Shown here piece after piece: positions 1-7,246 of a stretch of DNA of 27,966 nt (its first letter is position 1; each line of letters starts with the position of its first letter). Location of the stretch: positions 1 to 27,966 of the IMG/VR virus record IMGVR_UViG_3300013128_000027. One strand, 5' to 3'. Source of the stretch: a virus. The notes under the pieces are model-generated. The model saw only the letters and a list, made by a program, of their open reading frames with translations, searched no databases and was not told the DNA's origin. Made by a program: the position numbers and the translations under genes.

Positions 1-696
1 AAAAACACATACTTAAAAAAAGATAACAACAATGTCCCCCCCGCCCCTAAAGGGGAGCATCGGGACGCTAACGCGCCCGATAATCCAGTCAGCTTTTCAT
101 CTGGCGATGAAGGGGAAGAAGAGGAAGATTTTGAAGGATTGATTCTAAGGCCTCAAAAATCGAATCAAAACTTAGATGGCTACTCCGAGTCTACCGAGTG
201 TAGTAAACAGCCTCTAAAGCCAAAAGAAAACAGTTCTGTGGGGTTATCGCTCGCGTCATCCCTCCTCGCCCGCATCTTGGCCGTCCATCCTAAGTTGAAA
301 CCCCCCAAACTTGAGAGCTGGGCGCGTGAGATCGACCTCATGATATCAATAGACAAACGAGAAGCCTTGGATATCGCAGCATTGATTGACTACATCTTTG
401 ACCAAGACGCTTTCTGGGTGAATCAGGTTCGTTCCACGGACAGCCTGCGCCGCAACTTCGACAAAATATGGGCCAAAATGCATCCCGCGTCCAACCGTGG
501 CGCATTAATCCAAAAAAACAGATCCATAGCCCACGAGGCCGTGTCCTGCATGAAAATGACTGAGACCGGAAAAACCATGCGGATCACCAATGACTATCTA
601 CTAAACATCAAAACGATGGATCAAATACCTTTTGACATAGACTATATCGAATTCAAGGCCAGAATGTGCGCCTCTTTCGGTCTAAAGGAGTATTGA
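1..696 (+). CDS. Phage replication protein, C-terminal part (5' end outside window)
   Basis: The reading frame is open from the first base of the window, so the gene starts upstream and only its last 231 residues are visible. The first 45 visible residues are low-complexity and acidic (a run of E/D near nt 112-130), probably a linker. The C-terminal domain (about nt 300-490) has the pattern W-A-R-E-I-D-L-M ... D-Q-D-A-F-W ... S-x-x-S-L-R-R-N-F-D-K-I-W. This is the arrangement seen at the C-terminus of many phage replication-organiser proteins (O/gp18-like and Gram-positive replisome organisers). Role inferred: origin recognition or helicase recruitment. An internal TTG at 139 is not a credible start, because coding sequence continues upstream of it. 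A DnaC-like gene at the other end of the window fits a replication module flanking the structural genes in a circular map. Assignment is by motif pattern only. Confidence 0.6.
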   Translation, partial: KNTYLKKDNNNVPPAPKGEHRDANAPDNPVSFSSGDEGEEEEDFEGLILRPQKSNQNLDGYSESTECSKQPLKPKENSSVGLSLASSLLARILAVHPKLKPPKLESWAREIDLMISIDKREALDIAALIDYIFDQDAFWVNQVRSTDSLRRNFDKIWAKMHPASNRGALIQKNRSIAHEAVSCMKMTETGKTMRITNDYLLNIKTMDQIPFDIDYIEFKARMCASFGLKEY

Positions 697-783
697 TACG
701 GCATGGATCAAAAGGAGGTTCAAAGTTTAACAGCCACCGATCCCTTTCTTTAACGTATTGGAAGAGGGAATTGGGAAAAATCT

Positions 784-811
784 TTGATTCTAAAAAAAAT
801 CTTGATATACT
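784..811 (+). promoter_or_regulatory. Candidate promoter for the 834-1268 genes
   Basis: TTGATT (784-789) is followed after 16 bp by TATACT (806-811), with an A-tract (792-799) between them. It lies just upstream of the gene at 834 in a 137-bp gap. Part of it (AAAAAATCTT followed by the -10) recurs upstream of two other genes in the window. Confidence 0.45.
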
Positions 812-833
812 CGCCTTTAAAAGTTAGGTGATT

Positions 834-1103
834 ATGCAAGAATTGCCAACATCTTTGAGTTTCCATCACGAAGAATCCGTACTTGATGAAAAAGAAAATA
901 CCACTGAAAAAGGGTCTGATTTCTGCGAGGTCGCTATCACTCTGAAAAGCGAAGATCAAAAGCTTGTGTGCAGATATCCTGAGTATCGACTCCTTTCGTG
1001 CTCAAAAGACTGCCCCGTCTTGCAAGAACTCGTCTCAAAGTCAATAAAAGCCTTTGCAGGAACTCCTCAGGACATTAGTATAAAAATTAAAGTAGAGTGG
1101 TGA
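834..1103 (+). CDS. Hypothetical protein, 89 aa
   Basis: A small acidic-to-neutral protein with several Cys residues in its middle (a C-S-K-D-C-P stretch) and a C-terminus ending in alternating I/K, likely a beta-strand. I do not recognise a family. I chose ATG 834 over GTG 828 because AGGTG at 825-829 sits at Shine-Dalgarno distance from 834. It is the first gene after the candidate promoter at 784-811 and is followed within 3 bp by another tiny gene, so the two are probably co-transcribed just ahead of the terminase genes. Confidence 0.6.
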   Translation: MQELPTSLSFHHEESVLDEKENTTEKGSDFCEVAITLKSEDQKLVCRYPEYRLLSCSKDCPVLQELVSKSIKAFAGTPQDISIKIKVEW

Positions 1104-1106
1104 TCA

Positions 1107-1268
1107 ATGGCCTATCACGCAAAAGCGTTCTCACAGCAAAGCATCGCGATGATCACAAAGGACATCGACGACTTTCTAGTCGCCAATCCTACTTTTGTCC
1201 CCATCTCCGTCAGCAATACGCTTGAGGGAGCTGGATACTATGCAATACTTGTATATAGCACCCCGTGA
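1107..1268 (+). CDS. Small protein, 53 aa, possibly Cse60-like
   Basis: ATG 1107 lies 3 bp after the previous stop. The product has an amphipathic first half (M-I-T-K-D-I-D-D-F-L) and a beta-like end (Y-Y-A-I-L-V-Y). The layout 'x-I-x-x-x-I-x-x-F-L ... I-S-V-S ... Y-A-I-L-V-Y' resembles the small Cse60-type (sporulation protein) family that occurs in phages, but this is a pattern match only. Codon use is ordinary for the region and the spacing suggests co-translation with its neighbours. Function unknown. Confidence 0.5.
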   Translation: MAYHAKAFSQQSIAMITKDIDDFLVANPTFVPISVSNTLEGAGYYAILVYSTP

Positions 1269-1291
1269 ATACTCCCTCAGGATAAGTTATA

Positions 1292-1780
1292 ATGCCAGCT
1301 CCAAAAGGTCATCCTTGCTACTTCAAAAATAATGGACGCCCACCGAAGTACGATTTAGAAAAAGAAGCTGCAGATTTGTTAGAATGGTCCCTAAAGCCAG
1401 ATTCTACTGCAATCTATGAATTCGCTTATAATAAAGAATACTTAGTAGCTCAGTTCGATGAATTCTGTGATAGAAGTGAAACCTTCTCTAAAGCTTACAA
1501 AAAGGCTAAAGAAAGAGTTGCAAAGAATAGAGCTGATAAGTGTAGTAAAAATGAGATGAATTATGGAGTTTGGGCAAAAAGCGCTGCGATTTATGACCAC
1601 CTCCTAAGACAGCACAATCGAGAAGAAGTCGAGCACAAGATCGATTACGAAGTGATGAAGAAATTGCCAAACTCTACTCCACAGAATGAAGCTGTGGTTG
1701 CTTTAGTGGAGAAGCTTGCTGAGGAAAACGCTGTCCTAAGAAAAGAACTCAGAGAAATGAAAGAAAAAAGTGTTCAGTGA
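1292..1780 (+). CDS. Terminase small subunit (DNA-packaging protein)
   Basis: A 162-aa protein of small-terminase type. It starts M-P-A-P-K-G-H-P and has a G-R-P-P-K stretch before a helical DNA-binding region (about residues 20-70). A long charged helix follows, with E-R-V-A-K-N-R-A-D-K-C and L-L-R-Q-H-N-R-E-E-V. The last 35 residues are a probable coiled coil for oligomer assembly. In this family the protein recognises the packaging site and hands DNA to the large subunit. The gene overlaps TerL by 11 nt, the usual arrangement. AGGA upstream serves as ribosome site. Confidence 0.82.
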   Translation: MPAPKGHPCYFKNNGRPPKYDLEKEAADLLEWSLKPDSTAIYEFAYNKEYLVAQFDEFCDRSETFSKAYKKAKERVAKNRADKCSKNEMNYGVWAKSAAIYDHLLRQHNREEVEHKIDYEVMKKLPNSTPQNEAVVALVEKLAEENAVLRKELREMKEKSVQ

Positions 1781-3026
1781 AAAGCAGATCTTGAGCATTC
1801 ATGAATCAACCAGGCGTCTGAATATTTGGGTAGGCGCCATACGGTCAGGAAAAACATACGCCTCCATCTGGAGGTTCGTTAAATTTCTTCGCAATGGTCC
1901 TCCTGGCGATGTGATGATAGTGGGTGTGAACCGAACCACAATCCAACGAAACGTCCTAAATGACTTGTATAATATCGTAGGTGGAAATCCACCCACCTCT
2001 AAATCCACAGAAACGCAACTGTACGGAAGAAATGTCTACTTTGTAGGTGCTCATGATGAAAGCTCAGTTCGTGCCATTCAGGGAGCTACTCTAGCATGCG
2101 CATATGTAGATGAGGTGACATGCATCCCTGCTCCATGTTGGAAGATGCTTACCGGAAGGCTAAGCGTCAAAGGAGCGCAGCTCTTTGCTACTTGCAACCC
2201 CGAAGGCCCATCACATTGGCTTAAAAAAGACTACATCGACCGATCTAGCGATCTCGACATGGCCGTATTCAACTTCACTCTCGATGACAATCCATCTCTA
2301 GACGAATCCTACAAAGAAGCCATTAAAAAGGAATACACAGGCGTTTGGTATCAAAGATTCATCGAGGGAAAGTGGGCATTTGCACATGGGCTGATTTACG
2401 ATTCATTCGATTATACCAACCTTGTCGATGAACCTAAAAATAATGCGACCTATTACATAGCAGCGGCAGATTTTGGTATATCAAACGCCACCGCATGTGT
2501 AGTCGCTGCGGTCAATCCGAAAGTATGGCCCCAAATCACTATCGTTGATGAGTACTATTATGACAGTATTCAAAGAGGCCGTTCCCAAACCGATGCAGAG
2601 CTTGCTGATGATGTATATAAGATGCTTCGCTACCGAGGGATTCGAGCGATATACATAGACCCTAGCGCGGCAGGTTTTAAGATGGAGCTTCGCAATAGGA
2701 ATCTTCCTGTTCTAGACGCTAGTAATGACGTTCTTGAAGGCATTCGATGTGTTTCTAAACTCATCTCTCAAAAAAACCTAGTGATCATGAAAAGTTGCAG
2801 AAATCTTATAGACTGTATTCAAAGCTATGTGTGGGATCATAAGGCGGCCGATAAGGGGATAGACAAACCTCTGAAGAAGTTCGATCACCTGGCGGATAGT
2901 CTCCGGTATCTGTGTTTTTCTGCATTCCCACGCGGCATCGCAGGACATGCTGATGACCATCGATCTATAGACTCCATCCGAGAAGAGATATACGGAGAGG
3001 CTCCATTCTTCGCCGGCGGTTATTAA
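1770..3026 (+). CDS. terL: Terminase large subunit (packaging ATPase/nuclease)
   Basis: This 418-aa protein is the motor that drives DNA into the prohead and cuts it. The ATPase domain has the phage-type Walker A G-A-I-R-S-G-K-T at residues 22-29, Walker B C-A-Y-V-D-E-V-T at 110-117 (D114, E115) and the coupling motif L-F-A-T-C-N-P-E-G-P at 138-147. The RNase H-like nuclease domain has its acidic residues at D234 (A-A-D-F-G), D297 (I-Y-I-D-P-S) and D372/D376 (F-D-H-L-A-D-S-L-R-Y). The start is GTG 1770; Walker A lies only about 20 residues in, normal for this family, so the protein is complete. It overlaps the small subunit gene and is followed by a frame that stays open into the portal gene. 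Confidence 0.96.
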   Translation: MFSEKQILSIHESTRRLNIWVGAIRSGKTYASIWRFVKFLRNGPPGDVMIVGVNRTTIQRNVLNDLYNIVGGNPPTSKSTETQLYGRNVYFVGAHDESSVRAIQGATLACAYVDEVTCIPAPCWKMLTGRLSVKGAQLFATCNPEGPSHWLKKDYIDRSSDLDMAVFNFTLDDNPSLDESYKEAIKKEYTGVWYQRFIEGKWAFAHGLIYDSFDYTNLVDEPKNNATYYIAAADFGISNATACVVAAVNPKVWPQITIVDEYYYDSIQRGRSQTDAELADDVYKMLRYRGIRAIYIDPSAAGFKMELRNRNLPVLDASNDVLEGIRCVSKLISQKNLVIMKSCRNLIDCIQSYVWDHKAADKGIDKPLKKFDHLADSLRYLCFSAFPRGIAGHADDHRSIDSIREEIYGEAPFFAGGY

Positions 3027-3033
3027 CCTGTAG

Positions 3034-3052
3034 TCAAAAAAATATTAATAGC
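3034..3052 (+). promoter_or_regulatory. A-tract element upstream of portal (weak promoter candidate)
   Basis: AAAAAATATTAATAG resembles the A-tract elements at 794, 5200 and 16615 but lacks the TGATAC end. It lies in the only gap before the portal coding region and could start a short portal leader. Weak on its own. Confidence 0.2.
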
Positions 3053-3182
3053 AAACGGAATTTGTGCTAACGTCCTATTAATATCAGGATCACGCAGAAA
3101 GAATCCTACGAGGTGCACCATCGGATCATACGGAAATTCATACAGCTCTTCCAATTACCTGGATCCAACGGATTCAAAAGGA

Positions 3183-5105
3183 ATGCACATACGCCAGCGC
3201 ATGGATGCTTTCTATCAGGCTACCTATACTCCAAGCGCAGCGTTCCAGCAGCAAGCGAACATCGATAAGCGCTTCAAGGCAGGAGATCAGAATCTGCAGT
3301 CTTTCTGGTATGCCTCTGGATCTTACTATAATCAGAGGCGCTACTTTTTCAACCTTCTTCGTCGTCAATCCAACATGATCTGTGGTTTCCAGCGTAGAAA
3401 CCGAAAATCCACGGTCACTCTTCCTTTTCAGGAAAATAGCGACGACCTTTGCGATGACTATAACAAAGTTCTCCGATGGTGTGAGGATCGTGACGGATTT
3501 CAGGAGTATTTTTCCCAATCATTCGAGAACTCTACTGACGTAGGCATTAACCTACTTCACCTTTACCCCGACTATACCTTAGATCCTGTATCAGGAGATT
3601 TATTCACCGATAGCGTCTCATTTCAGAACTTCATCATCGATCCATACTTTAGAAAAATGGATCTATCGGACTGCAATGGAATTTGGCGTAGACGATGGGT
3701 GTCAAAGCAAGAAGCGATGAATCTAGCCCCTGAATATAAAGACCAAATAAATAAGATGCGAGCTACCGGACTTAAAGACGGTCGATTTCCTCTTCAAGCA
3801 GAGCTCATCAATCTCGATACTAACAATCTGTTCACGTGGGACGAATTTTACTACAAAGACACACGTGAAGCGAACGTTATACTAGATCCTATCACTGAAG
3901 AATCGGCTATTTTCGATGCAGATGACGATGAGATAAAAGAGATCCTCAATGAGCAGCCATGGCTTCAGGTGACTAAACAGCAAATCCCAACTGTGCGTAT
4001 GGCCATTTCTGTGTGTTCTCAGACGATTTACGACGGACCCAATCTTCTAGGCATAGATAGGTACCCTTTTGTCCCCACCCTTTGTTACCACGAACCAGAT
4101 CTTCAATCGTATGCATGGCGCATCCAGGGCATCATCAGGGGTGCTAGAGACGCGCAGCATCTATACAATATCCGAAAGGTCATAGAACTCGATCTTCTCC
4201 AATCTCAGGTTCAAAACGCGTGGGTATATCCGGTCGATGCAGTAGTAGACGCAAAAGCATTCCGTCAAACCGATAACGGATGTGTCATCCCACTAAAAGC
4301 AGGCTTTACCCCTGAATCCGTCAAAAGGCTCGATCCACAAGCAATCCCTGAATCAGTCATAGGCTTATCTATGGCCCTATCAGAAGACATTACTCGCATC
4401 GTAGGAACCAACGATGAGCTCCTAGGATCTGCAACTGACGACAAAGCCGGTATCTTATCGATGCTTAGGCAGGGAGCAGGACTTACCACTCTTCAAGGCA
4501 TCTTCGATAAGGCCGATTACTCTCAGAGGCTATATGGCCAGATACGATTAGAAGCTATCATAAAAAACTTCTCAAAACAAAAGGTTCGTCAAATACTCGG
4601 TCGAGAGCCTAATGAACGATTCTTCACGGCGTCTTCCCTTAAATACGCCATCCAGGTTGAAGAAGGGAACTATAGCTCGACGCAGCGTCAGACGGAGCTT
4701 CAGCAGTTGATCAGTTTCAAACAAATGGGTATGCCAATCCCCGATACATCCATCATGAGAGCCGCCTTCATCACCAACAAGAAGCAGATATCCATGGATA
4801 TGGAGAAAGCACAGCAACAGCAGATGCAGCAGCAGCAAGCACAAATGGAGCAACAGGCTAAATCAGAGAATGCCAAGACTATGCAGGCTTATGCTAAGTC
4901 CCGCGTTGATCTAGCCCACGAAAAAGAGCTTTTAGCTAAATCGGAAGAGCTTGAATCCATGAAGGACCACAATGAGATGAAGTCCACGATGGATCTGGTT
5001 CGTACCATGATCGAACTCGAGAATCTAGATATGGATCAGGTTCGTCGATCGTTTGAGATGGCGCAGGCTCTCAAGCAAGCGCAGAAAGCAGAAAATGTCG
5101 TATGA
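3183..5105 (+). CDS. Portal protein (P22-like)
   Basis: From the first ATG the protein has 640 aa. It forms the dodecameric ring at the capsid vertex through which DNA enters and leaves. Recognisable pieces are an N-terminal stem/wing with R-F-K-A-G-D-Q-N-L, the N-M-I-C-G-F-Q-R-R-N-R-K-S stretch near residue 70, R-I-Q-G-I-I-R-G-A-R-D-A-Q-H-L-Y-N in the middle, and L-G-S-A-T-D-D-K-A-G-I-L-S-M-L-R-Q-G-A-G near residue 425. The C-terminus is Q-rich and helical (about 535-640), like the barrel of P22-type portals. The frame is open upstream of ATG 3183 all the way to the TerL stop. AAAGGA abuts ATG 3183 with no spacing, which is a poor ribosome site. A start at ATC 3120, with AGGTG upstream, would add 21 residues that look like a portal N-terminus (see findings). 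Confidence 0.93.
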   Translation: MHIRQRMDAFYQATYTPSAAFQQQANIDKRFKAGDQNLQSFWYASGSYYNQRRYFFNLLRRQSNMICGFQRRNRKSTVTLPFQENSDDLCDDYNKVLRWCEDRDGFQEYFSQSFENSTDVGINLLHLYPDYTLDPVSGDLFTDSVSFQNFIIDPYFRKMDLSDCNGIWRRRWVSKQEAMNLAPEYKDQINKMRATGLKDGRFPLQAELINLDTNNLFTWDEFYYKDTREANVILDPITEESAIFDADDDEIKEILNEQPWLQVTKQQIPTVRMAISVCSQTIYDGPNLLGIDRYPFVPTLCYHEPDLQSYAWRIQGIIRGARDAQHLYNIRKVIELDLLQSQVQNAWVYPVDAVVDAKAFRQTDNGCVIPLKAGFTPESVKRLDPQAIPESVIGLSMALSEDITRIVGTNDELLGSATDDKAGILSMLRQGAGLTTLQGIFDKADYSQRLYGQIRLEAIIKNFSKQKVRQILGREPNERFFTASSLKYAIQVEEGNYSSTQRQTELQQLISFKQMGMPIPDTSIMRAAFITNKKQISMDMEKAQQQQMQQQQAQMEQQAKSENAKTMQAYAKSRVDLAHEKELLAKSEELESMKDHNEMKSTMDLVRTMIELENLDMDQVRRSFEMAQALKQAQKAENVV

Positions 5106-5114
5106 GTTCTCTTT

Positions 5115-5153
5115 GAGCATCGTGAAAATGACAAATGTCATTCTTGTGATGCT
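5115..5153 (+). terminator. Stem-loop after portal gene
   Basis: AGCATC (5116-5121) pairs with GATGCT (5148-5153), and inside it AATGAC (5127-5132) pairs with GTCATT (5137-5142) around AAAT. There is no T-run directly after it, so it may be a processing or attenuation structure rather than a classic terminator. Confidence 0.45.
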
Positions 5154-5199
5154 GCTCTAATATTCCACGTAGATTCACTTTTTCTGTCGCCTTTGCATA

Positions 5200-5217
5200 A
5201 AAAAATATTTATGATAC
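5200..5217 (+). promoter_or_regulatory. Candidate phage promoter upstream of pre-capsid genes
   Basis: AAAAAATATTTATGATAC contains TATGAT at 5210-5215. It follows the post-portal stem-loop and precedes the gene at 5247 by about 30 bp, where a new transcript would be expected. The same A-tract plus TGATAC is seen at 16615-16633, and a close form at 794-811. No convincing -35 hexamer sits at standard spacing. Confidence 0.4.
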
Positions 5218-5246
5218 GTTGAAGTCAACGCAACCATGGTACCAAT

Positions 5247-5426
5247 ATGGGAATCAATCCAAAAATGAAAGGCTTCCCTTTCAAAAAAGATCAATCCGAA
5301 AAGAAACAACGAGAAGCATCTCCTTCTAACCTAAAATATTCCCCTTCCGAAATGCGAGAAGGCGAGGAATATGATGCTCGATCAGAAGCGCTAGCTGCAT
5401 ACGTTCGAAAAAACAAGGCAAAGTGA
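5247..5426 (+). CDS. Small charged protein, 59 aa
   Basis: Starts at ATG 5247 and ends in TGATG, overlapping the next start by one base. The product is strongly charged (many K, E and R), with Y-S-P-S-E-M-R-E-G-E-E-Y-D in the middle and a basic C-terminus. I recognise no family. Its place between portal and scaffold and its coupling to two further genes suggest a small virion or assembly protein. The Shine-Dalgarno is weak. Confidence 0.55.
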   Translation: MGINPKMKGFPFKKDQSEKKQREASPSNLKYSPSEMREGEEYDARSEALAAYVRKNKAK

Positions 5427-5587
5427 TGTCAAAAGACAAAGTTAGTCTTTCTTCACAGCATTGGGAAATGAAGTACCATCCTACGGTTAAAAAGGACTCT
5501 AAAAAAGCCGTAGGTGAGCAGTTCTCCCCAAAAAAGGGGAAAGATCGGCTTGTGACGTACGAGAAAACCAATGAGTGTGATCACTAA
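5426..5587 (+). CDS. Small basic protein, 53 aa
   Basis: Begins inside the preceding stop (TGATG) and overlaps the start of the next gene (ATG 5571) by 17 bases, so the three genes read as a translationally coupled set. The product is Lys-rich (K-D-S-K-K-A-V-G; S-P-K-K-G-K-D-R) with one W. No family recognised; a small nucleic-acid-binding or virion protein is possible. Confidence 0.55.
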   Translation: MSKDKVSLSSQHWEMKYHPTVKKDSKKAVGEQFSPKKGKDRLVTYEKTNECDH

Positions 5588-6224
5588 ACCTGAAGAGAGA
5601 AAGACCGCTGGCGAATTAGCCAACGAAGCTCTCAAGGACACTTCTACATACCATTCAATGGACGTTGCAAATGCGCTTTGCAACGACATCTTAAGGGAAA
5701 TATGGAAGTGCATCGATGCGCATTACAACGTCATCGATGAGCCAGAATTTTTCATTGTTGTAGTGCTTGCCAACGATTGCCTCATCAAGAATCTGAAGCG
5801 ACGCAAATTCTACGCGTGGCCATATCTTCCTAAGCCAAGACCTAATCAGTCTGTGTTCCTTTATCGCAAGAAAGATGACGATATTCAAAGGCTGTGGGTG
5901 CTTCCTGAGGCAGCGACGATGGCAAACCTTTCAGAGATGCACCAAGTCCCTGAAAAGTGGGCTACCATGAAGCTGTGGAGCGATGCTTTCTTTAAGGGCA
6001 CATTCTGGCACACCATCCGAAATCAACATGGTATCAATCACCTATCCGAGCATGAGTATCTAAAACTGCACAGGGAAGAACTCATTCAGGCGGGATGCAA
6101 GGAGCCCACGTTCGACATCATTGATCCCTTCGACTTTGGAAAGGCTTTTGGAATGGAAGTCGTAAATCCTTTCAAAGCCGAGATTCCTAAGCTTTCTGCT
6201 CAAGGAAGAAGAAAGGCAAAGTGA
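5571..6224 (+). CDS. Hypothetical phage protein, 217 aa, between portal and scaffold
   Basis: A mixed helical protein with a conserved-looking core: R-R-K-F-Y-A-W-P-Y-L-P-K-P-R-P-N-Q near residue 85, then L-W-V-L-P-E-A-A-T-M and M-K-L-W-S-D-A-F-F-K-G-T-F-W near 140. The C-terminus is basic (G-R-R-K-A-K). The Trp/Phe/Tyr-rich middle suggests a folded domain. Position between portal and scaffold suggests a head-assembly role, but I recognise no family. Its last 165 nt are overlapped on the other strand by the ORF at 6060-6344, which also has coding character. Confidence 0.75.
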   Translation: MSVITKPEERKTAGELANEALKDTSTYHSMDVANALCNDILREIWKCIDAHYNVIDEPEFFIVVVLANDCLIKNLKRRKFYAWPYLPKPRPNQSVFLYRKKDDDIQRLWVLPEAATMANLSEMHQVPEKWATMKLWSDAFFKGTFWHTIRNQHGINHLSEHEYLKLHREELIQAGCKEPTFDIIDPFDFGKAFGMEVVNPFKAEIPKLSAQGRRKAK

Positions 6225-6344
6225 AGAGATCGGCAAGTCCCCAGCCATTATCATGAGAGATTTGTTGTAAGACTCAAATTGTTTTTTGATATTTTCGATA
6301 TTTTCATTAATATGTTTCTTAAAAACTTCAGGATCAACGGACAT
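6060..6344 (-). CDS. Antisense ORF with RNA polymerase alpha-CTD-like helix-hairpin-helix pattern (94 aa)
   Basis: On the minus strand an ATG at 6344 has GGTGA 6 bases upstream (plus-strand 6350-6354). Residues 1-35 are a probable amphipathic helix. Residues 38-90 follow the alpha-CTD pattern: P-I-S-S-L-x-L-S ... K-L-R-N-L-G-F-E-R-I-Y-D-F ... L-S-K-V-E-G-I-N-D-V ... L-L-A-S-R-L. A 23-residue stretch aligns without gaps to E. coli alpha-CTD (around its L-E-L-T-V-R-S-A-N-C-L), although the UP-element arginine (R265) position is Ser here. The ORF is antisense to the end of the 217-aa gene and crosses the 118-bp gap up to the scaffold start; the two starts share the bases CATG. If expressed it could bind DNA or touch host RNA polymerase. 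It could also be a chance ORF. Confidence 0.42.
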   Translation of the reverse strand: MSVDPEVFKKHINENIENIKKQFESYNKSLMIMAGDLPISSLCLSSSLSRKLRNLGFERIYDFHSKSLSKVEGINDVERGLLASRLNEFFPVQF

Positions 6345-7032
6345 GAACTCACCAACAGATCAAGTTGCTACAAAAGAAGTAACACAATCCACAGTTGCAG
6401 TGCAACAAACAGAAGCAGAACCTCAAAATCCTGCTGAGGTCAATTGGAAGAATTTCCGGGAAGCTAGGAAAAGAGAACGAGAAGAAAAGCTCCAATTAGA
6501 GAGAAAAACTCAAGAGCAAGAAAGTCAGATGGCAGCCATGAAGGCAGCTATGGAGTCTATGATAAAGCCGCAAACAGAGTCTGTGGAATTATCCGATGAT
6601 GATATCCTAAACCAGAAGGTAGCAAAGGCTCTTCAAGCAGAAAGAGACCGATTCACAACAGAGCAAAGACTGAAAGAACAACAAGAGTTACCCTACAAGA
6701 TTCGCTCAGTGTTCCCCGACTTTGAGCAGGTATGTTCTCAAGAGAACATGGATTACCTAGATTACCACTATCCCGAGGTTTCTAAAGCGCTTGAATCAAT
6801 GCCAGATGGGTTTGAAAAGTACGCGACCATCTACAAAGCAGCCAAGCGATTCTTACCCAATACAAACGCTCAGAAAGAAGTGGATAAAGCTAAAGCTAAT
6901 CTATCAAAGCCTCAGTCTATATCAAAGGTAGGATCAGACGCTTCTATCACTGAAGACTCAAGACGTTATCTAGACGATAAGAGAAGGTCTGACAACTGGT
7001 TGAGAATGCAGAAGATAATGCGAGGGTCTTGA
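6343..7032 (+). CDS. Scaffold-type head assembly protein
   Basis: A 229-aa protein, Glu/Gln/Lys-rich and mostly helical. Residues about 30-80 form a coiled coil (R-E-A-R-K-R-E-R-E-E-K-L-Q-L-E), and residues about 95-125 a second one. Its place directly before the capsid gene, its hydrophilic helical composition and its basic C-terminus (D-D-K-R-R-S-D-N-W-L-R-M-Q-K) are those of phage scaffolding proteins, which guide capsid shell assembly and then leave. I chose ATG 6343 with AGGA at 6330-6333. An in-frame ATG at 6286 would add 19 hydrophobic residues from the leader and is less likely. Confidence 0.72.
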   Translation: MNSPTDQVATKEVTQSTVAVQQTEAEPQNPAEVNWKNFREARKREREEKLQLERKTQEQESQMAAMKAAMESMIKPQTESVELSDDDILNQKVAKALQAERDRFTTEQRLKEQQELPYKIRSVFPDFEQVCSQENMDYLDYHYPEVSKALESMPDGFEKYATIYKAAKRFLPNTNAQKEVDKAKANLSKPQSISKVGSDASITEDSRRYLDDKRRSDNWLRMQKIMRGS

Positions 7033-7036
7033 TTTT

Positions 7037-7246
7037 CTAGAAAGGCCACCAGACAACTTTTTTGCCATGATCTTCTACCCATTTAGCGTGCCTCTTCATG
7101 AAGTCGAGCTCTTCCCTCATTTCCTTGACTTGAGCTTCTAGTCTTTCGATATCGTCATGGTGGGAATAGGTTTTGTAAGATAATGAAGTGCATCCAGCTG
7201 CGACAGCTATTGCGATGCACAGGATGCATATTTCTGAAGGTTTCAT
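7037..7246 (-). CDS. Small lipoprotein with coiled coil (o-spanin-like candidate)
   Basis: This 69-aa protein has a short hydrophobic signal (residues 6-18) ending in A-V-A-A-G-C, a plausible lipobox with Cys19. It is followed by a coiled coil (R-L-E-A-Q-V-K-E-M-R-E-E-L-D-F-M) and an aromatic tail V-V-W-W-P-F. The gene overlaps the upstream minus-strand gene by 4 nt (ATGA), so the pair is coupled. A TM-coiled-coil protein followed by a small lipoprotein is the layout of two-component spanins (Rz/Rz1 type), which fuse inner and outer membranes at lysis. This is inference from architecture; it sits far from any recognisable endolysin or holin. Convergent with the scaffold gene, stops 5 bp apart. 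Confidence 0.6.
   Translation of the reverse strand: MKPSEICILCIAIAVAAGCTSLSYKTYSHHDDIERLEAQVKEMREELDFMKRHAKWVEDHGKKVVWWPF

Noticed and set aside
3174-3518. 114-codon minus-strand frame opposite the portal start
   Set aside because: Complement of a well-recognised portal segment, with no ribosome site and no family pattern.
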